The position numbers were made by a program, and so were the translations under genes. Shown in pieces: positions 30,358 to 38,254 of a stretch of DNA of 46,783 nucleotides. Positions within the stretch are counted from its first letter, which is position 1. Every line of letters begins with the position of its first letter. The notes beneath the pieces are model-generated. The model was not told the DNA's origin and ran no database searches. It saw only the letters and a list, made by a program, of their open reading frames with translations. Location of the stretch: positions 1 to 46,783 of the IMG/VR virus record IMGVR_UViG_3300025588_000001; one strand, 5' to 3'. Source of the DNA: a virus.

Positions 30358-30457
30358 TGAAGAGCCCGAGGAAGGTGATCGGGTTATCGAACTCGACTCC
30401 GAAGGAAAGCCGAGTCTTTACATCCAGCCAGCGAAGCTTAAGAAGGTGAAAAAATAA
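30323..30457 (+). CDS. Small acidic-then-basic protein, 44 aa
   Basis: An ATG inside the end of the nuclease gene opens a 44-codon frame. It is Pro/Glu/Asp-rich at first (QPQDPPPVDEEPEEGDRV) and ends with a basic helix (AKLKKVKK). There is no strong ribosome-binding site. The composition is plausible for a small phage protein, but expression is uncertain. Confidence 0.48.
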   Translation: MSEQPQDPPPVDEEPEEGDRVIELDSEGKPSLYIQPAKLKKVKK

Positions 30458-30490
30458 TTACATACATGAGAATAGGATTACCGCCTGTGT

Positions 30491-31009
30491 GTGGCTTGGG
30501 TATATCCAGGCTGCAGACCGTTTTACTGGAGCGACGGGAGCTTTCCGATTCCTACCGATACGTATTTGCAGAAGGCCATCCGGTCCGTTGGGCGTGCTGC
30601 ACCCGGAAAGCGTCCGGCGTTGGCGGCACTGATCCGCAAGCAGGGCCGAGAACTCGGAGCGATGAACATCGTTTCCGGATCGTGGGCCGACAACAGTCAG
30701 GGCATCAAGGCGATGTCGAACGCACTCCACGCTCTGCTGATCGAGCTGGGGTATACGCCGCAGAACGCAATGCGAGAGGTCATCCTGACCCAGCAAGCGT
30801 TCGAAGTGGTGGAACTCGCCTCTGATCCCGACAATGACGGCGATGACGATTCCTCGCCTTCCGGGGACACCGATAACGACTACGCCGGTAGTGCGGTCTA
30901 CAAGAAGGTGTTCGCCGCGATGAAGAAGCGCGGCATGTCGGATGCGTCAGCCAAGAAGATGGCGATGAACGCCGTCAAGAAGTCCAAGGCAGCGAAGGCA
31001 AAGTCCTAA
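30491..31009 (+). CDS. Helical hypothetical protein, 172 aa
   Basis: The frame is closed by a stop at 30473-30475. GTG 30491 is the first standard start, but AGGA lies 13 nt upstream. The in-frame CTG at 30485 has a better 7-nt gap. Contents: YLQKAIRSVGRAAPGKRPAL then RKQGRELGAMNIVSGSW, a KxxxLGA...SW pattern common in proteins next to phage proteases. An acidic Asp/Ser-rich linker (about residues 112-130) leads to a basic C-terminus, MKKRGMSDASAKKMAMNAVK. That last helix pair resembles the hairpin in the 24429 protein. Confidence 0.68.
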   Translation: MAWVYPGCRPFYWSDGSFPIPTDTYLQKAIRSVGRAAPGKRPALAALIRKQGRELGAMNIVSGSWADNSQGIKAMSNALHALLIELGYTPQNAMREVILTQQAFEVVELASDPDNDGDDDSSPSGDTDNDYAGSAVYKKVFAAMKKRGMSDASAKKMAMNAVKKSKAAKAKS

Positions 31010-31012
31010 GAC

Positions 31013-31246
31013 ATGACGGAGCGCAAGGTCGCAACGCATCGCGGAGAGCTTCACTTCGGTCTTCGCCTAGGTGAACGGGTCAAGAGTACGGCCGCGGGCG
31101 TGCACTATCCGTGGATGAATCCCACCGTTCCGCCTTCCCTTACACCTACTCCCGGAAGTCGGCGTACTCCCCCGGCTATGCCGACTTTCGGGCTAGCCGA
31201 TTCAAATCGACGCAACGCAGATCGAAGGGAGGATAGGGAGCAATGA
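31013..31246 (+). CDS. Hypothetical protein, 77 aa
   Basis: The start VATHRGELHFGLRLGERVKS is weakly similar to the VRTAAGATFFKEPIGSPIVK region of the nuclease gene and may be a diverged copy. The remainder is Pro/Thr/Arg-rich and probably disordered. The ribosome-binding site is poor. Confidence rests on the tight fit between its neighbours. Confidence 0.52.
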   Translation: MTERKVATHRGELHFGLRLGERVKSTAAGVHYPWMNPTVPPSLTPTPGSRRTPPAMPTFGLADSNRRNADRREDREQ

Positions 31247-31329
31247 TTCGCATTCTGTTTGACGCCTGCCGCAACTGCGGCCGTCCGGCGGGATACTGCC
31301 AGTGCAAGGGTGGCCCGAAGGTCCGATGA
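31243..31329 (+). CDS. Zinc-knuckle microprotein, 28 aa
   Basis: ATG 31243 follows GGATAGGGAG. The cysteine pattern CRNCGRPAGYCQCK is a compact knuckle. The stop overlaps the protease ATG (ATGA), which argues for real translation and coupling. Similar 25-35-residue CxxC...CxC genes precede protease genes in some actinophages as I recall, but I cannot verify this here. Confidence 0.55.
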   Translation: MIRILFDACRNCGRPAGYCQCKGGPKVR

Positions 31330-32552
31330 CCAAGAAGACGAAGGCACAAGCTCAGCCGGATGTGGCGGTCGTTTTCTCACCGTTCCGTACGCAGCCGGCA
31401 GTTGAGCTCGGAAACAGCAAGTGGCGCAAGCAGCTGTTGCCGATCGGCGACTTCGACTACAAGGGTCGGACGCTGTCCTTCACGAAGGACTACCTCCTCG
31501 ATCTCGCTAAGTCGTTCAAGGACAAGGCGTTCGGTCAGGTACCGTTCCAGTTGGCGGACGCCGACAACAAGCACACGAACGACCCGGAACGGACCAGAGG
31601 CTTTGTCGACTCCGTAGAAGTCGGCGATGACGGCTTGTACCTCACCGTTGACCTCACCGAGGACGGCGAGAAGGTACTCAAAGCCAATCCGAACCTCGGA
31701 GTATCCGCAAGGATCTACGAGAACTATGAACGGTCGGACGGTCGTCGCTGGACGGCGGCACTCCAGCACGTTCTCGGAACGCTTGACCCGCATATCCCCG
31801 GCATGAAGTCGTGGGAGCAAGTGGCTGCACTGAGTAACGCGGCCGATGCGGCAGTACTTGACCTAACCGACATGCATTTCGACGAGGAGGGAGGAGGGGA
31901 GCAGCCAGTGGCTCTTACTGCGAAGGAGAAGAAGACCCTCAAGGGACTTCTGGGCAAGCTCGGGGACGGAAACGCCGAGCTCACCGATGAGGATCTCGAA
32001 GCACTGCTCGAGGACGAAGGGGGTGCGGACGGTACCGAAACTGAAGGCGGTGACGGTAACGACGACGAACTGACGGACGAAGAGCTCAACGAGCTGATCG
32101 CCGAGGCGGAGGCCGAGGAGGCAGGCTCCACTGCTCCTATTGCGGCTTCGAACAGTGGGGATGCCCAGGTCATCGACCTCGCAAGCAACCCGGCGTTCGT
32201 GGAGTCGCAGATCGAGCTGGCCCGCGTCACTGCCAAGCTGAACGAGCAGACCTTCCGCAACGAGAAGGACAAGTTCGTTCACGCCGGCCTTCCCCCGAAG
32301 GTCGTGGAGCTGGCTCGACCCCTTCTCGAAGGGGAAGCGCACATCGTGGAACTTGCCGGGGGTGACCAGATCGACGCCGGCTCGGTAATGCGGCGTGTGC
32401 TGATCGAGCTCACTCGGCAGATCAAGATCCTCGACCTTTCCGACATCATGGGGCGCGGCGACGTTCCCGATGAGGACCGGGAAGCACAGGAGGCCGAAGA
32501 GGCCGAGCGTGCGAACTTCATCGTGGCTGAGCGCAAGCGCATGGGCCTCTAG
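31326..32552 (+). CDS. Capsid maturation protease fused to scaffold
   Basis: 408 residues. The N-terminal domain is a Mu-I-like prohead protease. H83 (DNKHTNDPERTRGFVD) and S127 (LGVSARIYENYERSDG) are the likely catalytic pair. The next part is acidic and disordered (ELTDEDLEALLEDEGGADGT and ELTDEELNELIAEAEAEEAG). The C-terminal ~140 residues are helical (FVESQIELARVTAKLNEQTF, ERANFIVAERKRMGL), as in scaffolding proteins. It scaffolds the prohead and then cleaves itself and other proteins (family knowledge). ATG 31326 overlaps the upstream microprotein stop. Confidence 0.85.
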   Translation: MTKKTKAQAQPDVAVVFSPFRTQPAVELGNSKWRKQLLPIGDFDYKGRTLSFTKDYLLDLAKSFKDKAFGQVPFQLADADNKHTNDPERTRGFVDSVEVGDDGLYLTVDLTEDGEKVLKANPNLGVSARIYENYERSDGRRWTAALQHVLGTLDPHIPGMKSWEQVAALSNAADAAVLDLTDMHFDEEGGGEQPVALTAKEKKTLKGLLGKLGDGNAELTDEDLEALLEDEGGADGTETEGGDGNDDELTDEELNELIAEAEAEEAGSTAPIAASNSGDAQVIDLASNPAFVESQIELARVTAKLNEQTFRNEKDKFVHAGLPPKVVELARPLLEGEAHIVELAGGDQIDAGSVMRRVLIELTRQIKILDLSDIMGRGDVPDEDREAQEAEEAERANFIVAERKRMGL

Positions 32553-32565
32553 TAGAAGAAGGTAG

Positions 32566-33039
32566 GTGTTTCTCATTCCCGGCGTCATCCCGAACTACAA
32601 GACGGGACCGACTAGCTGGCCCGTTACCGGCTACAACGGTGTTGGTACGCCGACCACTATCACCGGTGGTCAGCTCGTCATCCCGAACACAGGAACGGCC
32701 GCTGGAACGATGGTCACTCCGGCCGGTGCCCTTGCGGTGACGTGTATCGGCGTTGCAGCCAATGACGGTGCAGCTCCGAGGTCGTCTCAGGACAGCCAGA
32801 ACCCGGCGGTTCTTTCCCAGCAGCCCGACATCGTGGCCGTTCACTACGGCGTGGATATCGACGTTACCTACACGACCAACGTCCTCGCCGGTGCACTGAT
32901 CGTCTGTGCAGCTGCCGGTGCCGTTCAGGACGCCGCGGCCAACGTCTTCGGAACGATCATCGGCCGTTGTACCCAGCCCGGCGGTGTGATCTTCGGTACC
33001 AACCCGATCGGTAGCGCCCGCATCGCCGGCGTTATCTAA
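32566..33039 (+). CDS. Head decoration protein, DUF2190-like, 157 aa
   Basis: A short beta-rich protein with GQLVIPNTGTAAGTM, ALAVTCIGVAANDGA, VAVHYGVDIDVTYTTNVLAG and IIGRCTQPG, matching the pattern of DUF2190-like decoration proteins that stabilise mature capsids. The start GTG 32566 follows AAGAAGG. Located between protease and capsid as usual. Confidence 0.8.
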   Translation: MFLIPGVIPNYKTGPTSWPVTGYNGVGTPTTITGGQLVIPNTGTAAGTMVTPAGALAVTCIGVAANDGAAPRSSQDSQNPAVLSQQPDIVAVHYGVDIDVTYTTNVLAGALIVCAAAGAVQDAAANVFGTIIGRCTQPGGVIFGTNPIGSARIAGVI

Positions 33040-33069
33040 CTACTAGAAAGGAAGGGAGGGAGAACCTAG

Positions 33070-34131
33070 GTGGTTTCGCCACTTTATCCGATCACCAGCT
33101 CTTACGACGGTCAACGGATCACCGTCGATGACTACCTCAAGGATCCGCTGCGGATTCCGGCACTCGTGCTGGATATCATGCAGAACGAGTTCATCATCGA
33201 GACCGTTCTCCGCAACGCCGGTAACAACGTTTCCGGCGCCGTCCGTTACGAGCAGAGCACTCCACTGTTCGCGAACAAGGATGCGACGCTTCGGGCGGAA
33301 TTCGCTGAGGTGCCGGCGGTTACGGGTTCGGTCGGCGAACTCCTGGTCGCATACAGCTACGAGCGTGCGATGGCAATCTCGGTGTCCGATGAAATGCGGC
33401 GCCGCCAGGTCATCGATCCGGTCACTCGTCAGCTGACGCAGGTCAAGAACACGATGACCAAGAACTGGAACCAGGCGTTCTTTACCTTGCTCCAGAACAC
33501 GATGCCTACCACGCAGGTTTACTCGGTTCCGACGGCCGAGCAGTGGGACGGTGCCGAATCCATCGGCGGTGGAACGACCACAACGCCGGCTGCGCTGGTG
33601 AACCTGCCGTACATCATCCGCAACCACATCTCCGATGCGATCTACCTGGTCGAGAACGCAGCGTTGCCAACCCAGCCGCAGAACTTCTTCGGCTTCGAAG
33701 CGGACACGCTGATCATCGACCACGTCGCCAAGCTGGCCCTGTTCAAGTCGCAGGACTTCGCTAGGCCGTACATCGGCGATGCCGCGACCTCGGCCATTCA
33801 GTACACCGGCCTGATGCCGCGGCAGGTGATGGGACTGGACGTTCTCGTGTCCCGTCAGTGCCCGACCGGAGTGGCGTTCGTGTGCCAGCGGAACCGACTC
33901 GGATTCATCTCCGATGAAGTGCCGATGACGGCCACGCCGCTGTACCGCGATGAGCCGCACAAGATGTGGCGTTCCGACGTCCAGCGGGCATCCGCAATGG
34001 GCATCGACCAGCCGTTCGCCATTGTGGCGATCACCGGCATCACGGCTTCCGGCGACGCTTACCCGAGCCCCGTCGAAGGCACTGGTGGTGGCAGCTTCAC
34101 GGGTGCCCAGTCCGGTACCCTTCTGAGCTAA
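33070..34131 (+). CDS. Major capsid protein
   Basis: 353 residues, HK97-like. DDYLKDPLRIPALVLDIMQN, ARAEFAEVPAV-type strands (here LRAEFAEVPAVTGSVGELLV), NWNQAFFTLLQNTMPTTQVY, FFGFEADTLIIDHVAKLALF and VQRASAMGIDQPFAIVAITG fit actinophage capsid proteins. The N-terminus may be trimmed by the neighbouring protease. The gene uses GC-ending codons almost exclusively, a mark of high expression. GTG 33070 follows GGGAGGGAG. Confidence 0.9.
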   Translation: MVSPLYPITSSYDGQRITVDDYLKDPLRIPALVLDIMQNEFIIETVLRNAGNNVSGAVRYEQSTPLFANKDATLRAEFAEVPAVTGSVGELLVAYSYERAMAISVSDEMRRRQVIDPVTRQLTQVKNTMTKNWNQAFFTLLQNTMPTTQVYSVPTAEQWDGAESIGGGTTTTPAALVNLPYIIRNHISDAIYLVENAALPTQPQNFFGFEADTLIIDHVAKLALFKSQDFARPYIGDAATSAIQYTGLMPRQVMGLDVLVSRQCPTGVAFVCQRNRLGFISDEVPMTATPLYRDEPHKMWRSDVQRASAMGIDQPFAIVAITGITASGDAYPSPVEGTGGGSFTGAQSGTLLS

Positions 34132-34147
34132 GCAAGGGAGGTAAGAA

Positions 34148-34390
34148 ATGTCGGAAACGACGACGGCGGCACCGCCGACTGAGCCGGATGACCCGATCGT
34201 TCACGCGGTCACGGTCAACCACATCAGCCGAAACGGTCAGCTCGTCAAGCCGAACACGCACATTCGGCTGGCCCGTTCGCTGGCAGAGGACTTCCTCCGC
34301 CGGGGAGCCATTCGGAAGCTCACGAAGGACGAGGCCGCTCAGGTCAAGCAGGAGCCGCCGGCCGAGGAGAACAAAGAGGAAGACGAGTAG
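34148..34390 (+). CDS. Small conserved head protein, 80 aa
   Basis: ATG 34148 follows GGGAGG. The core NHISRNGQLVKPNTHIRLAR, then LAEDFLRRGAIRKLTKDEA, is a pattern seen after many phage capsid genes. The ends are acidic and disordered. Possibly a head-completion or connector accessory. Function not established. Confidence 0.7.
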   Translation: MSETTTAAPPTEPDDPIVHAVTVNHISRNGQLVKPNTHIRLARSLAEDFLRRGAIRKLTKDEAAQVKQEPPAEENKEEDE

Positions 34391-34400
34391 GCGGCCAGGA

Positions 34401-34685
34401 ATGGCTTCCGTGCACGTCCTCAACATCCGCGCTATGGCGCATGAGATGGAAGTGGTGTCGAAGATCATGAGTGCAGTAGGAGACCTCCAGACGGAGGACG
34501 CGAGCCTGACCGCTACCGTCGCCAAGGTGATCGGTGACTGGGCAACGGCCCTTCAGAACGCCGTCTCGTCCGGCGACACCGCGGCGATCCAGACCGTCGT
34601 GGACGACATGAAGGCCGATGAGGCCGCGCTGACCGGTTCCGATCCGACCACGACCGTCACCAACCCGGCTGCGCCGACCACCTAG
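34401..34685 (+). CDS. Helical hypothetical protein, 94 aa
   Basis: Two long helices (LNIRAMAHEMEVVSKIMSAV, TATVAKVIGDWATALQNAVS) and a Thr/Pro-rich tail. ATG 34401 is just after AGGA, and ATG 34434 is an alternative. Its place between capsid and connector suggests a structural or assembly role. Not recognised. Confidence 0.65.
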   Translation: MASVHVLNIRAMAHEMEVVSKIMSAVGDLQTEDASLTATVAKVIGDWATALQNAVSSGDTAAIQTVVDDMKADEAALTGSDPTTTVTNPAAPTT

Positions 34686-34691
34686 TAGCCA

Positions 34692-35201
34692 ATGCCTACC
34701 TACGCTGCACCGTCAGATGTCCGCGAGGCCGTTGCGCCGGACGGTAACTTTGTCGGTACCTGCGCAGAGCTCACCGATGAGCAACTGCAACGGTTTATCC
34801 AGCGTGGGCAGGACTTGGTCGATGCAACAACGGGTGAGACGTACGACAACAACAACGCTCCGTCACTACTCGTAGGCCTGGTTATCGCTCTAGCCTCGTA
34901 TTACGGTACCCTAGCGTACCGCAAAGGTAAGGAGCTAGGTCAGTACCATCCGATCGTCCTGCAGTACCAAGACGCTAGGTTGACGCTGACGCAGATCAAG
35001 CAGGGCTTGGTGAATACGACACCTGGCCTTGACGCGGATACCCCGGCAGTACGCTCGGGACCGCGAATCTTTCAGCCAGGCGGAACACAGGGCGTGCCAC
35101 TGTTCATCCTTTCGGACGCCGGTCTAGCCGTTCGTGACGGCGGCCAAGACGGGCCGGATATCGGTCCAGACCCTGCGCTGGAAGGACCGGGAATCATTTG
35201 A
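34692..35201 (+). CDS. Head-tail adaptor (gp6-like connector)
   Basis: 169 residues. TDEQLQRFIQRGQDLVDATTG, LVGLVIALASYYGTLAYRKGK and YQDARLTLTQIKQG follow the helical pattern of connector proteins that bind below the portal. The C-terminal ~60 residues are Gly/Pro-rich and extended. ATG 34692 is 4 nt after the previous stop, and the stop overlaps the next TTG start. Confidence 0.75.
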   Translation: MPTYAAPSDVREAVAPDGNFVGTCAELTDEQLQRFIQRGQDLVDATTGETYDNNNAPSLLVGLVIALASYYGTLAYRKGKELGQYHPIVLQYQDARLTLTQIKQGLVNTTPGLDADTPAVRSGPRIFQPGGTQGVPLFILSDAGLAVRDGGQDGPDIGPDPALEGPGII

Positions 35202-35704
35202 CGACCAAGACGTTCGACCAAGGTCTTCGAGAGCTGTCCGAAAGGGTAGGCGTCGGAGACCTAGTCGGTCACGTTGAGATCGATCAAATCTATGCGCACT
35301 ATCAGCACGAGGGCTTGGACCTGCACCACCCTAGAGGCGGTGAAGCGAAGTACCTTGAGCGCCCCCTTTTCGAGAACCGCGAGCTTTACTTCAACGCAAT
35401 AGCGGAGGAATGCTTCGGAGAGAACGGTCCCAAGAAGGGTATGGAACGCGCTGTCGAAATGCTCAGTGACGCAGCTGAGTTGCGTTCTCCGTTCCTGTGG
35501 GGCGACCTCGGTCACTCGGGACACCCGTTCGTAGAAGATGACGGCGTGCTAGTGTACGATAGGCCGCCGAAGGTACATCGGCTTACCGAGGAAGAGCTCC
35601 GAGAGAAGTCGCGTCGTAGTCCTCTGCCACCGGAGTTGCTTGGCTATATCTGGTGGCACGTGATGAAGAAGCAGCACCCGCCGAACTACAAGGGGGGTGC
35701 GTAA
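35198..35704 (+). CDS. Neck/head-tail connector protein, 168 aa
   Basis: TTG 35198 overlaps the previous stop. LHHPRGGEAKYLERPLFENR, ELRSPFLWGDLGHSGHPFVE, YDRPPKVHRLTEEELREKSR and PPELLGYIWWHVMKKQHPPN match a conserved actinophage neck-region family (HK97 gp10-like position). It probably joins adaptor and tail terminator. The trailing aromatic GYIWWHV motif is distinctive. Confidence 0.75.
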   Translation: MTTKTFDQGLRELSERVGVGDLVGHVEIDQIYAHYQHEGLDLHHPRGGEAKYLERPLFENRELYFNAIAEECFGENGPKKGMERAVEMLSDAAELRSPFLWGDLGHSGHPFVEDDGVLVYDRPPKVHRLTEEELREKSRRSPLPPELLGYIWWHVMKKQHPPNYKGGA

Positions 35705-36145
35705 TTGCCGGCATTGACGGTCCTAACAGTGATCGACTGGCTGTCCTCTCTAGCTAGTGCTGCACCCCTTCCGCCTATTCCGTACCCGCCGTTCCTCGAA
35801 GGTCCGTATATTCGCGAGATGCCGGATCGGGTGATTCACGTCACCTTGCAGCCTGGACTAGGCTATGCCTTTGAGGCGGCCATAGATCAGCCGACCTTTC
35901 AGGTACGGTGCCGCAGCGACCAGAACAACCAGCCCAGTGGCGAGTTCTTGGCACAGGATCTTGACTATCGGATTCGGAACGCCCGGTACCCGACCGAAAT
36001 GAACTTTACTAACGATAACGTGAGCCTCAATACCGCCGTTCAGCTCGTAACGAGAGCCGCAGGGGCTCCGGCCCCGCTGGGACCACCGGACGACGGAATG
36101 CGCTTCGAATACGTTTGCACATATCGCTGCATAGTCGGCGTCTAG
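35705..36145 (+). CDS. Tail terminator protein
   Basis: 146 residues. PDRVIHVTLQPGLGYAFEAA, IDQPTFQVRCRSDQNN, DLDYRIRNARYP and FEYVCTYRCIV follow the fold of minor-capsid/tail-terminator proteins that cap the tail tube and bind the head. The TTG at 35705 directly follows the previous stop. Confidence 0.75.
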   Translation: MPALTVLTVIDWLSSLASAAPLPPIPYPPFLEGPYIREMPDRVIHVTLQPGLGYAFEAAIDQPTFQVRCRSDQNNQPSGEFLAQDLDYRIRNARYPTEMNFTNDNVSLNTAVQLVTRAAGAPAPLGPPDDGMRFEYVCTYRCIVGV

Positions 36146-36154
36146 GAGAGGGTA

Positions 36155-36493
36155 ATGAGCGACACGTGGGAGGAAGAGCAGGCTCAGCCAAAGCTCGCCC
36201 AGGACTCGAAGGAAAAGGCCGGCGAAGAGACGGCAGCTGCTACCGAAGAGGCTGTACCGGATAACCCGCCTGGAGCCGGTCGTGCGGCGGGCGAGGAATG
36301 GGTTGCGCCAAAGCCCGGCGAAGTGCCGGACGGTCGCCGATTCAAGGTCGAGCCGCCGGCCGTGCAGTTCCAGTGGCACGAGGTCGTCGTTGGTTCGGAC
36401 TGGACGCCGGTTTCGGAGCTGCGAATCGGTCCCGTCCTCAGCGCCGCTCGTGACGCCGGAGTGACGATCACGGAAGAAGGTGCTAGCGAATGA
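36155..36493 (+). CDS. Hypothetical protein, 112 aa
   Basis: The first ~70 residues are Glu/Ala/Pro-rich and disordered. The rest (RRFKVEPPAVQFQWHEVVVG, LRIGPVLSAARDAGVTITEE) may be a small domain. ATG 36155 follows GGAGAGGG. Unknown function. Confidence 0.65.
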   Translation: MSDTWEEEQAQPKLAQDSKEKAGEETAAATEEAVPDNPPGAGRAAGEEWVAPKPGEVPDGRRFKVEPPAVQFQWHEVVVGSDWTPVSELRIGPVLSAARDAGVTITEEGASE

Positions 36494-36873
36494 CGATCAA
36501 GACGCTGACGAACGTCGCCTCAAGCCACCTCGGTCTCGACATTTCAGCTGCCGCGCTGGTGCCCCTTCTCGTCACCGACACGGCGGTTACGTTCCTGAAC
36601 AACGGGAGCGTCGGTCTCATCGTCAACAACGGTACCGGCGGTTCGATCAACGTGACGCCGGTGATCCCGTACAGCATCGAAGGTCTTGCACCGATCACGA
36701 CCTTGGCGCCGACGGCCGGACAGATCGCTCTCCCAGCATCGAAGACGTGGCTGTTCGGCTCGTACAGTCCGGCTCACTACAACGCACCCGGGGGACTTAT
36801 GACGATTACGATCTCCGGTCTTGCGGTGACGATCCTCGTCGCACTCATCTCTATACCGACAACCTCACCGTAA
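36490..36873 (+). CDS. Beta-sandwich decoration-like protein, 127 aa
   Basis: TDTAVTFLNNGSVGLIVNNG, GGSINVTPVIPYSIEGLAP, AGQIALPASKTWLFGSYSPA and LMTITISGLAVTILVALIS follow a repeating small-beta-sandwich pattern found next to major tail protein genes in actinophages. Probably decorates head or tail. ATG 36490 overlaps the previous stop. Confidence 0.68.
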   Translation: MTIKTLTNVASSHLGLDISAAALVPLLVTDTAVTFLNNGSVGLIVNNGTGGSINVTPVIPYSIEGLAPITTLAPTAGQIALPASKTWLFGSYSPAHYNAPGGLMTITISGLAVTILVALISIPTTSP

Positions 36874-36883
36874 AGGAGGCGAT

Positions 36884-37492
36884 ATGCCCAACCTCGGTAC
36901 CGAGTTCATTGCCCCGGCATATGACACAACGCAGGTGCTTTACGGTGTCGGGTATCTCTTCACGGCCCCGTTCGGCACGGCAACCCCTTCGCTGGACAAC
37001 CAGGGAGACGCCACTCAGTGGGCTACCTCCGGTTGGTCGTACAACGGGGCAACGGACCAGGGCGTGCAGAACTCGTTCACCCCGAACATGTCGTTGATCC
37101 AGATCGAAGAGACGCCGATTCCGGTGGCTTCGCTGGTTAGTACGGCGACCTTCCAGATCACCACGACAATGGCGCAGGAAACGCTGGAAGTGATCAACCT
37201 CGCCTATGGCGGTGGTGGAACGATCACGACCTTCACTTCCGGTGCCGCTCAGCCAGCGATGAGAACGCTGAAGCTCTCCACGAACTTCGCGCTCCTCGCA
37301 TGCGCCATTCTCGGCGTCAACAACCTCGGCTTCCCGAGGATCTACATCGTTCCCAAGATCCAGTCCGCCGGAACGGTGACGACCAACTTCCGCCGTGCAG
37401 CTAACGCCCGGTTGTACCCGGTGACGTTGAACGCGCTGTGCGACCTCAGCCAGATCCAGATCAACGACATGACTGGTGTCGCTACCTCGTAA
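36884..37492 (+). CDS. Major tail protein
   Basis: 202 residues. ATG 36884 follows AAAGGAGG. Beta-rich with PVASLVSTATFQITTTMAQE, IYIVPKIQSAGTVTTNFRRA and LYPVTLNALCDLSQI, fitting the tail-tube protein of long non-contractile tails. Located directly before the tail chaperone pair. Strong ribosome-binding site and GC-ending codons suggest high expression. Confidence 0.82.
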   Translation: MPNLGTEFIAPAYDTTQVLYGVGYLFTAPFGTATPSLDNQGDATQWATSGWSYNGATDQGVQNSFTPNMSLIQIEETPIPVASLVSTATFQITTTMAQETLEVINLAYGGGGTITTFTSGAAQPAMRTLKLSTNFALLACAILGVNNLGFPRIYIVPKIQSAGTVTTNFRRAANARLYPVTLNALCDLSQIQINDMTGVATS

Positions 37493-37502
37493 GGAGAAAC
37501 AC

Positions 37503-37964
37503 ATGGGCTTCGATGCCGGGGCGGTTGTCGAACCTCTCGATTGGGACTTCACGAAGTTCGATGCTGGAAAGGGGACTATCCCCGAGCCCACCGACGCACA
37601 GATCGACCGCCTGTTCAAGGACATCGCAGGTATGTCGAAAGAGATCATGTCGAAGGCCGGTTTGCCGGAAGGCGAAGCGACACCGGAGGAACTCCTCGCG
37701 GCACTCGCTAACCTTCCGGATGACGTCGATTTCGGAATCGGCGACATGATGAAGACGATGTCGAAGATCTTCGCCAAGCTCTGCACTAACCAGCCGACTC
37801 AGGCGCAACTGATGAAGCTACCGTTGCGTATCCGGATGCGCTTCTTCGTGTGGTTGGCAGGTGAACTCCGCCCGGAAGACTTTGGTCCCGCTTCGACGAG
37901 TCCGGCGCGGGGCAATGGTCAAGTACTGCAGCTGCCCCCGGCGTTTACGAGGAACGTCGGCTAG
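37503..37964 (+). CDS. Tail assembly chaperone, unshifted product (gpG-like)
   Basis: 153 residues. ATG 37503 follows AAGGAG. Helical and acidic with TDAQIDRLFKDIAGMSKEIM, GDMMKTMSKIFAKLCTNQPT and RIRMRFFVWLAGELRPEDFG. The position between the major tail protein and tape measure is diagnostic. A -1 frameshift near the end should make a longer second chaperone. Confidence 0.78.
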   Translation: MGFDAGAVVEPLDWDFTKFDAGKGTIPEPTDAQIDRLFKDIAGMSKEIMSKAGLPEGEATPEELLAALANLPDDVDFGIGDMMKTMSKIFAKLCTNQPTQAQLMKLPLRIRMRFFVWLAGELRPEDFGPASTSPARGNGQVLQLPPAFTRNVG

Positions 37965-38254
37965 TTTACTACTGCGCCAAACGGTTCCTCAACTACGAAC
38001 CGGAGGAGTGGGACGCACTCGACTGGTACCGGAAGCGAATGTACGTGCAGGGCTTCGAGAAGGAGGGCATCATCGGAGATCCGGAAGCTTCCGACCAGCA
38101 AGGTCAGCGTCCACCGCAGCAGCAGAACGAACAAGGCGGACGCAATCTGACGTTCGCGGAACTAGGAATAGGCGTAACCGAGGTGGCTAACGCTAAGCCG
38201 GCTAGCTGGATGAGCGGACCGCCTGACTTGCCGATTGCGGGTATCGGACAGTGA
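37940..38254 (+). CDS. Tail assembly chaperone, frameshifted extension (gpGT-like)
   Basis: The -1 frame is open from 37865 to 38254 and has no good start of its own. The encoded YEERRLVYYCAKRFLNYEPE, then WDALDWYRKRMYVQGFEKEG, is helical, followed by Gln/Gly-rich and globular parts. The best candidate slip site is G-CCC-CCG at 37934-37940. It is a non-classical slip site, so the exact position is uncertain. The product shares its N-terminus with the 153-aa chaperone and binds the tape measure in related phages. The tape measure starts by GTGA overlap. Confidence 0.7.
   Translation, partial: GVYEERRLVYYCAKRFLNYEPEEWDALDWYRKRMYVQGFEKEGIIGDPEASDQQGQRPPQQQNEQGGRNLTFAELGIGVTEVANAKPASWMSGPPDLPIAGIGQ

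Noticed and set aside
30458-30560. Searched for a tRNA or small RNA in the gap before the 172-aa gene
   Set aside because: No cloverleaf arms or conserved TTCRA loop could be formed.
33043-33960. Leftward open frame of 305 codons opposite the capsid gene
   Set aside because: Antisense of a clear major capsid gene with GC-biased third positions, which often yields shadow frames.
36851-37786. Leftward open frame of 311 codons opposite the major tail and chaperone genes
   Set aside because: Conflicts with canonical tail genes and has no start signals.
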